Part shown: positions 59,438 through 64,000 of the stretch, in pieces
Layout of the letters: every line of letters begins with the position of its first letter
How positions within the stretch are numbered: the first letter of the stretch is position 1
NCBI RefSeq assembly: GCF_004798585.1
Contig: NZ_PPXQ01000004.1
Coordinates: 265,114 to 329,113, forward strand
Direction of reading: 5' to 3'
Source of the DNA: Massilia sp. Mn16-1_5
GTDB lineage: Bacteria; Pseudomonadota; Gammaproteobacteria; Burkholderiales; Burkholderiaceae_D
Length of the DNA: 64,000 nucleotides
Notes under the pieces: model-generated
Told to the model about the DNA's origin: nothing
Databases searched by the model: none
The model's input: the letters and a program-made list of their open reading frames with translations, nothing else
Made by a program: the position numbers and the translations under genes

Positions 59438-60511
59438 TTACTCCACGCCTCGCCCATCGGCAATAGCCCGGATGGACGCTTCCACATGTGGCCGCGCGCT
59501 GCTGTTCAACAAGCGGTCGAACTGTTCGGCAGCCCGGAGAACAAACTGCATACGCTGCTCGACGACCCACAATTTCGCGTACCGGTTGCTGGAAAACGGC
59601 AAGGTAAATCCAGGTTTAGCCTTGCACTGGGCCGACAGCGTGAGTTCGATCGCCTCGGCTTCACCCGTCGGGATGCCGGTTACGAGCGCATACTGGTTCA
59701 GGGCGAGCAGGCGTCGCATCACCGGGTCGTCATACAGGATGGGCTGGAGGACGTTCACCTGTTCATGCTTGGCAAGCCATTTAACGCTTTCAACGAGGCA
59801 GTTCTCGTCGATATACCTGAACCCTTCCCGTATTTCGTGAAGCGGCTTTCCGAACGGAAGAATCTCATCGTCGACCTTCCAATACACCGGGTATTTGCGG
59901 GTCTGCCGATGCGGGAGATAGTCCTTGAACTCCTTCCAGCCGCGCTCCATGAAAAAGCGATGCAAGGGATAGATATCGAGGAACAGATGGGCATTGCCGA
60001 AGCCGAGCTTCGCATGCATGTAAGCCGCACCTGCCTCCGCGCCGGCTTGCAGTCCAACGGCGGCCTCTGCGCCAGGCATTCCGGCGACGAACGACAAGCC
60101 GACGGCTTCCCGCACGCTGCGGTTCCTCGCCTCTGTCGCTGTTGCATGAAGCAGCCCGCAGCCCACCTGTTTCGACGCAAACGCGGCCAGGCCCGCCCAT
60201 TGAAACCGGTTATCGGCAAGCCACAATCTGGCGTAAGCGGCGCTGATGCGTCTGTTCCGCTCTTGCGATTTGGCTTCCATCGAACCATCCACCCTGATCA
60301 GTTCTTCGGCTTCGACCTGGAAAGTGCGCCACAGGTGTTCGGGCGTCAGGATCGGGACGGCGATTGCTCGTTCAACAGTAGCGGCCGGACCGACGATATG
60401 GTGCAACGTGCATTCGGAGACCGGCTTGATATTCCGGTACACCGGTATGCCCGCGAACGGATGTGTAGGGAAGTACCGGTTCGGTTTGCCGGGCACATAC
60501 GCGCTGGGCAT
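59438..60511 (-). CDS. Unrecognised protein with lower G+C usage
   Basis: Protein of 357 residues, ATG 60509-60511 with GGAGG 9 nt upstream; the alternative TTG at 60547 is weaker. No signal peptide or membrane helix. The central part ARLWLADNRFQWAGLAAFAS, KQVGCGLLHA and the segments KYPVYWKVDDEILPFGKPLH and LPFSSNRYAKLWVVEQRMQF look like a conserved soluble domain but the family is not recognised (a distant resemblance to DUF2515 was considered, not established). Visibly lower G+C than adjacent genes, suggesting recent acquisition. Confidence 0.7.
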   Translation of the reverse strand: MPSAYVPGKPNRYFPTHPFAGIPVYRNIKPVSECTLHHIVGPAATVERAIAVPILTPEHLWRTFQVEAEELIRVDGSMEAKSQERNRRISAAYARLWLADNRFQWAGLAAFASKQVGCGLLHATATEARNRSVREAVGLSFVAGMPGAEAAVGLQAGAEAGAAYMHAKLGFGNAHLFLDIYPLHRFFMERGWKEFKDYLPHRQTRKYPVYWKVDDEILPFGKPLHEIREGFRYIDENCLVESVKWLAKHEQVNVLQPILYDDPVMRRLLALNQYALVTGIPTGEAEAIELTLSAQCKAKPGFTLPFSSNRYAKLWVVEQRMQFVLRAAEQFDRLLNSSARPHVEASIRAIADGRGVE

Positions 60512-60671
60512 GAAGCGCTGCCTCCGTGGATAACTGAATCGATCCAATCTAGTCAGAGAGGTCGACGGCAGCCTTGGGGCAACGCAAGCATGGGCACTCT
60601 TGCGCGTTCAACTGTCGCACGTATGACGCGTGCCTGGCGGCGGACAGAGGGGAGCTGGCCCCTCCAGCTGG

Positions 60672-61484
60672 TCAGAACGAATACACCAGCGTCAGCGAGG
60701 TCTGGGTATCCAGGTTCTTCTTGTCCTCCGGCACGTTGGAATCGTTGCGGGCCGAGAAGGCCGCCTTCATCTGCATCGTGTCGTTGATCTTGGTGGACAG
60801 CGCGGACTCGGCGATCGAGTGCACGTTCGACGTGCCGCGCTCGACGCTGACGGTCTGCACGAAGGCCGCCGACGGGCTGACCTGCCAGCGGAAGCGGGCC
60901 GCGCCGCGCACCGTCATCCCGTTCTCGCGTTCGCCCGACTCGCGCTCGCCGCTGAAGTAGCCAGGACCGATCTCGACGTCGAGCGCCTTGTCGTCGCTGT
61001 TGTAGAGCTGCGAGCCGTGACCGACCGCGAACGAGGTGTAGCGCGTGTAGGCGCCGAAGCGGTCGTTGACGTGGGAGCCGAGGACGAAGGCGCGCGAGCC
61101 TTCCTTCATCAGCTTGTAGGCGGCTTTTGCCGACGCGGCCCAGCGCTGGGCCGAGCGTGTGCGGTAGCGTTCGCCGTCGTCGTCGGTGATCTCGTCTTCC
61201 TTGAAGAAGCCGCTGACGATGTACTCGTTGCTCCAGTCGGCGGTCTCGTGGCGGGCGTCGATCTTGCCGCTGATGGAGGTGCCGGTGGTGTTGCCGGAGG
61301 TATTGATCGCACCCAGTTCGGCCGAGGTGAACCAGCTACCATCGGGAATCGTCTCCGGACGGGCCACGGTCAGCGCGCTATGGATATTGCCGATTTGCGG
61401 CAGGTCGTCGGCGGCGCCATCGGCGTGGGCGGGGAAGTGGGCCAGGCCCAGCAGGGCCAGCGCGTACAGCGGGAATGATTTCAT
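60672..61484 (-). CDS. DUF481-domain outer-membrane-type protein
   Basis: Exported protein of 270 residues. Signal peptide (MKSFPLYALALLGLAHFPAH, cleavage near AHA-DG), then a beta-rich DUF481 domain. ELGAINTSGNTTGTSISGKI is the conserved family opening, followed by alternating-hydrophobicity strands and a terminal aromatic residue (SLTLVYSF) typical of beta-barrels. Probably an outer membrane or salt-induced surface protein. ATG 61482-61484. Monocistronic, downstream of the NCS2 gene (minus strand). Confidence 0.87.
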   Translation of the reverse strand: MKSFPLYALALLGLAHFPAHADGAADDLPQIGNIHSALTVARPETIPDGSWFTSAELGAINTSGNTTGTSISGKIDARHETADWSNEYIVSGFFKEDEITDDDGERYRTRSAQRWAASAKAAYKLMKEGSRAFVLGSHVNDRFGAYTRYTSFAVGHGSQLYNSDDKALDVEIGPGYFSGERESGERENGMTVRGAARFRWQVSPSAAFVQTVSVERGTSNVHSIAESALSTKINDTMQMKAAFSARNDSNVPEDKKNLDTQTSLTLVYSF

Positions 61485-61616
61485 AAGCTTGTCTGCGGCC
61501 GCGGCGCCGGCCTGGTCGGCCGGACCGCTACCTGCCGGTCGTCATCTAGTGGAACGCGAAAGAGCGCCGGTGCGCGCTGTGCGGCAAAGGGGCTCGACCG
61601 GGATTGTATCCCAGAA

Positions 61617-61663
61617 GCAGCAAAAATGCGCCCCGTAGGCAACCGAATCGCGCATTTTGCTGC
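61617..61663 (-). terminator. Hairpin between NCS2 permease and DUF481 genes
   Basis: GCAGCAAAAATGCGC (61617-61631) and GCGCATTTTGCTGC (61650-61663) are inverted arms, with one extra A in the left arm, around an 18-base loop. It lies 37 bases after the NCS2 stop (61700) on the minus strand. T-rich arm ends could support termination. Confidence 0.5.
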
Positions 61664-61699
61664 ACATGCGCGACTCAGCAGTGGGGCGCGAGAGGGCGC

Positions 61700-62992
61700 T
61701 CAGGTGCCGATATAGACGATCTTGAAAATGAACAGGGCCGCGATGATCCAGACGATCGGCTTGACCTGGCGTGCGTGCCCGGTGAGCAGTTTCAGGGCCG
61801 CGTAGGTGATGAAACCGAAGGCGATGCCTTCCGCGATCGAATAGGTGAAGGGAATGACCAGCGCCGTGATCGCGGCCGGGATGCTTTCCGTGGTGTCGCC
61901 CCATTCGATGTCGCCGAGGTCGCGCAGCATCAGGCAGGCCACGAACAGCAGGGCGGGGGCGGTGGCGTAAGCCGGCACCACGCCGGCCAGCGGCGCGATG
62001 AACAGGCAGGCCAGGAACAGCACGGCCACCGCGAGGGCGGTCAGGCCGGTACGGCCGCCGGCCTGCACGCCGGCCGCGCTCTCGATGTAGGCGGTGGTGC
62101 TCGAGGTGCCCAGCACGGAACCGGCGACGATGGCGCCGCTGTCGGCCAGCAGGGCCTTGTTCAGGCGTTCCATCTTGCCTTCGACCAGCAGGCCGGCGCG
62201 GCTGGCCACGCCCATCAGGGTGCCGGTGGCGTCGAACAGTTCGACCAGGAAGAAGACCAGCACGACGTTCAGGATGCCGACCGAGAGCGCGCCCGGGATG
62301 TCGAGCTTGAACAGGGTCGGATCGATCGAGGGCGGGGCGGAGAAGATGCCCTTGAAGCTGTTGCCGCCAAAGAAGAACGAAAGGATGGTGACGACGATGA
62401 TGCCGATCAGGATGGCGCCGCGCACCTTGAGGCGGTCGAGCGTGACGATCAGCAGGAAGCCGAGGATGGCCATGATGGCCTCGGGCTTGTGCAGGTCGCC
62501 CGCCTTGACCAGGGTCGGCTCGCTGCCGACCACGACGCCGGCGTTCTTCAGCGCGATCAGGGCCAGGAACATGCCGAGGCCGACGGTGATCGCCACCCGC
62601 AGCGAATGCGGGATCCCGTTCACGATCATGCCGCGCAGGCCGAAGACCGAGACCAGGATGAAAAGGCAGCCCGAAATGAACACGGCGCCCAGCGCGGCCG
62701 GCCAGGCCACGCCCATGCCGAGCACGACGGCGTAGGCGAAATAGGCGTTCAGGCCCATGCCGGGCGCCATGCCGATCGGATAGTTGGCGTACAGGCCCAT
62801 GACGGCGCTGCCGAGGGCGGCCACCAGGCAGGTGGCGACGAACACGGCTTCCTTCGGCATCCCGGCGTCGCCCAGGATCGAGGGGTTGACGAAGATGATG
62901 TAGGCCATCGTCAGGAAGGTGGTCAGGCCGGCGAGCAGCTCGGTGCGCACGTCGGTGCCGCTTTCCTTGAGTTTGAAGTAGTTGTCGAGCAT
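61700..62992 (-). CDS. NCS2-family purine permease (AzgA/GhxP-like)
   Basis: Inner-membrane nucleobase:cation symporter, 430 residues, ATG 62990-62992. The AzgA-type N-terminus FKLKESGTDVRTELLAGLTT and FLTMAYIIFVNPSILGDAGM identify the hypoxanthine/guanine/adenine permease branch; FDATGTLMGVA and GTSSTTAYIESAAGVQAGGR are conserved core segments. About 13 helices. A frame extending to 63094 was rejected. No purine riboswitch was seen upstream. Single gene. Confidence 0.93.
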   Translation of the reverse strand: MLDNYFKLKESGTDVRTELLAGLTTFLTMAYIIFVNPSILGDAGMPKEAVFVATCLVAALGSAVMGLYANYPIGMAPGMGLNAYFAYAVVLGMGVAWPAALGAVFISGCLFILVSVFGLRGMIVNGIPHSLRVAITVGLGMFLALIALKNAGVVVGSEPTLVKAGDLHKPEAIMAILGFLLIVTLDRLKVRGAILIGIIVVTILSFFFGGNSFKGIFSAPPSIDPTLFKLDIPGALSVGILNVVLVFFLVELFDATGTLMGVASRAGLLVEGKMERLNKALLADSGAIVAGSVLGTSSTTAYIESAAGVQAGGRTGLTALAVAVLFLACLFIAPLAGVVPAYATAPALLFVACLMLRDLGDIEWGDTTESIPAAITALVIPFTYSIAEGIAFGFITYAALKLLTGHARQVKPIVWIIAALFIFKIVYIGT

Positions 62993-63214
62993 CGTGGATG
63001 GATGTGGAAGAATGAAGAAGGATGAGCAGTGGGATGACCGAAGCATAACACCGCCGCGCCCGCAGCATGGCCCCAGGCATGACAAAAACGCCATGCAGGG
63101 ACTCCGTCTGGCGAGCCCGGCCGGGTTTTTACTCTTTTCTTGCTTTATGTTGCAGGATTGGTATCATCGACTTGCTGGCTGTCATGTCGACGGCCGTCTA
63201 CCTGTGAGCTCGCG

Positions 63215-64000
63215 ATGCAGATCCGTGCCTACCTGTATCTGATGGCTGCGGCAATCCTGGTCCCGGTGATCCTCTTCGCCGGATTCTCACTGCGCTTGAT
63301 CGAGGGCAGGGAAAGCGAACTGGCCCGTACCCAGGTGGCGAAGGCGGCGCAGCGCGCCGCGCTGCTGGTCGACGCCGACCTGGCCGCCACCCAGGCCGCG
63401 CTGCGCGCGCTGGCCGGCTCGCCCTCGCTGGCGCGCGGCGAGCTCGACGCCTTCTACCGTGAGGCGCAGGCGGCCGTCGGCGGTCCCGACGCCTGGGCCA
63501 TCCTGATCGACGAGAACGGCCGCCTGCTGTTCGACACCACGGCATCGAAAGGGTCGCCGGCCACCGACGAAGCGCCCCCGGTCTACCTGTCCGCGCTGCT
63601 CGGCGCCCAGCGTCCTTTCGTGACCGACCTGATTCCCTCCCAGGTCAGCGGCCGCCTGATGACCGGGGTCGGCATGCCGCTGCGCGCGGGCGGGCGCCAG
63701 TACCTGCTGGGCGTGGGCCACGGCGCCGATCACTTCCGCCAGCTGCTGCTCGGCGCCGGCCTGCCGCAGGACTGGCAGCTCGACATCTACGACCGCAAGG
63801 GCAAGCTGGTGGCTTCGAACCTCGGCCCCGCCGCCTTGGTGGGCCAGGACGCGCCGCCCGAGCTGAGCACGGCCGAGACCGCCGATGGCATCCTGGCGCT
63901 GCCCCTGCGCAGCGGCGTGGCCGGCACGGTCGCCTTCAGCCGCGTCCCCGGCCCCGGCTGGAAGCTCGCCGCCGGGGCGCCGGCCGCGGCGCTGGTCCCG
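63215..64000 (+). CDS. Membrane sensor N-terminus, Cache-type (truncated by window end)
   Basis: Open to the window edge: 262 codons from the ATG at 63215. One transmembrane helix (MQIRAYLYLMAAAILVPVIL), then a periplasmic region with Cache-type features (WAILIDENGRLLFDTTAS, LMTGVGMPLRAGGRQYLLGV, WQLDIYDRKGKLVASNLG). In Oxalobacteraceae such N-termini precede histidine kinase, methyl-accepting or diguanylate cyclase output domains; the output domain is off-window. Divergent from the NCS2 permease gene. Confidence 0.75.
   Translation, partial: MQIRAYLYLMAAAILVPVILFAGFSLRLIEGRESELARTQVAKAAQRAALLVDADLAATQAALRALAGSPSLARGELDAFYREAQAAVGGPDAWAILIDENGRLLFDTTASKGSPATDEAPPVYLSALLGAQRPFVTDLIPSQVSGRLMTGVGMPLRAGGRQYLLGVGHGADHFRQLLLGAGLPQDWQLDIYDRKGKLVASNLGPAALVGQDAPPELSTAETADGILALPLRSGVAGTVAFSRVPGPGWKLAAGAPAAALVP

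Noticed and set aside
59438..60547. Assignment of the 357-residue protein to DUF2515
   Set aside because: The resemblance is limited to a short Trp/Ala-rich segment and could not be confirmed without a profile search.
1..64000. CRISPR arrays, tRNA, rRNA, prophage or integrated element
   Set aside because: No regularly spaced repeats, no cloverleaf sequences, no integrase or transposase-like frames were recognised by eye; a small tRNA could still be missed without a search.

Overview
The window is a high-G+C chromosomal segment from a betaproteobacterium. The best guess is the Oxalobacteraceae, Massilia/Telluria group. This is inferred from base composition, from the gene set (a PEP-CTERM protein, a RegB/RegA pair behind a cyo-type oxidase, an HmgA/HppD tyrosine catabolic locus, tandem MHS-family transporters) and from the style of the intergenic palindromes. 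It was not checked by any database search. No rRNA, tRNA, CRISPR array, prophage, integrase or transposase was recognised. Both ends cut through genes.

Layout, left to right. At 1-3133 a TetR/EmrB/EmrA-type efflux operon reads leftward. An amino-acid permease (3341-4699) follows. Next is a BigR-type sulfur operon (4757-6695: ArsR/BigR repressor, two YeeE/YedE-type membrane proteins, persulfide-dioxygenase-like metallohydrolase) with an AT-rich dyad at its promoter. A membrane-anchored TlpA protein, a CorC-like membrane protein, a periplasmic amidohydrolase and a PEP-CTERM protein lead into an aromatic-acid locus at 10.9-17.0 kb. That locus holds yjbQ, hmgA, a divergent LysR regulator, a methanethiol oxidase/SCO pair and hppD. 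A CidA/LrgB pair, a hemerythrin, a manganese catalase, a ZIP transporter, a hydrolase and an MHS transporter follow.

The segment 23.7-30.4 kb is one compact block: cyoABCD, a SURF1 assembly factor and a RegB/RegA redox two-component system, with overlapping or nearly overlapping junctions. After a set of small conserved-domain proteins, a second ZIP transporter and a lipoprotein phosphoesterase comes a CPA2 antiporter. Its leader carries a conserved-looking structured segment ending in an intrinsic terminator, so it is a riboswitch candidate. The antiporter is followed 2 nt later by a GCS2-type carboxylate-amine ligase.

From 37.8 to 45.3 kb there is an autoregulated-looking XRE-cupin regulator with an acetyltransferase and a DMT exporter, a lipoprotein, and a sensor kinase/NtrC-type regulator pair. 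That pair diverges from an unrecognised secreted protein whose promoter region contains a textbook sigma-54 element. The remainder holds a class A penicillin-binding protein, an SDR, an MscS channel, a TolB-propeller/amidohydrolase lipoprotein operon (with thioredoxin, MHS transporter and YkvA-like protein), an App1-type phosphatase, an EEP-family hydrolase, a group of unrecognised genes, a DUF481 outer-membrane protein, an NCS2 purine permease and the start of a membrane sensor.

The most distinctive non-coding content is a dispersed family of paired palindromes built on a GTAGGGnGGGC core (3.2, 21.3, 48.0 and 56.0 kb) and an unrelated 101-bp nested hairpin at 18.2 kb. Start codons were chosen from Shine-Dalgarno position and family N-termini. 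Many genes here start with GTG or TTG.
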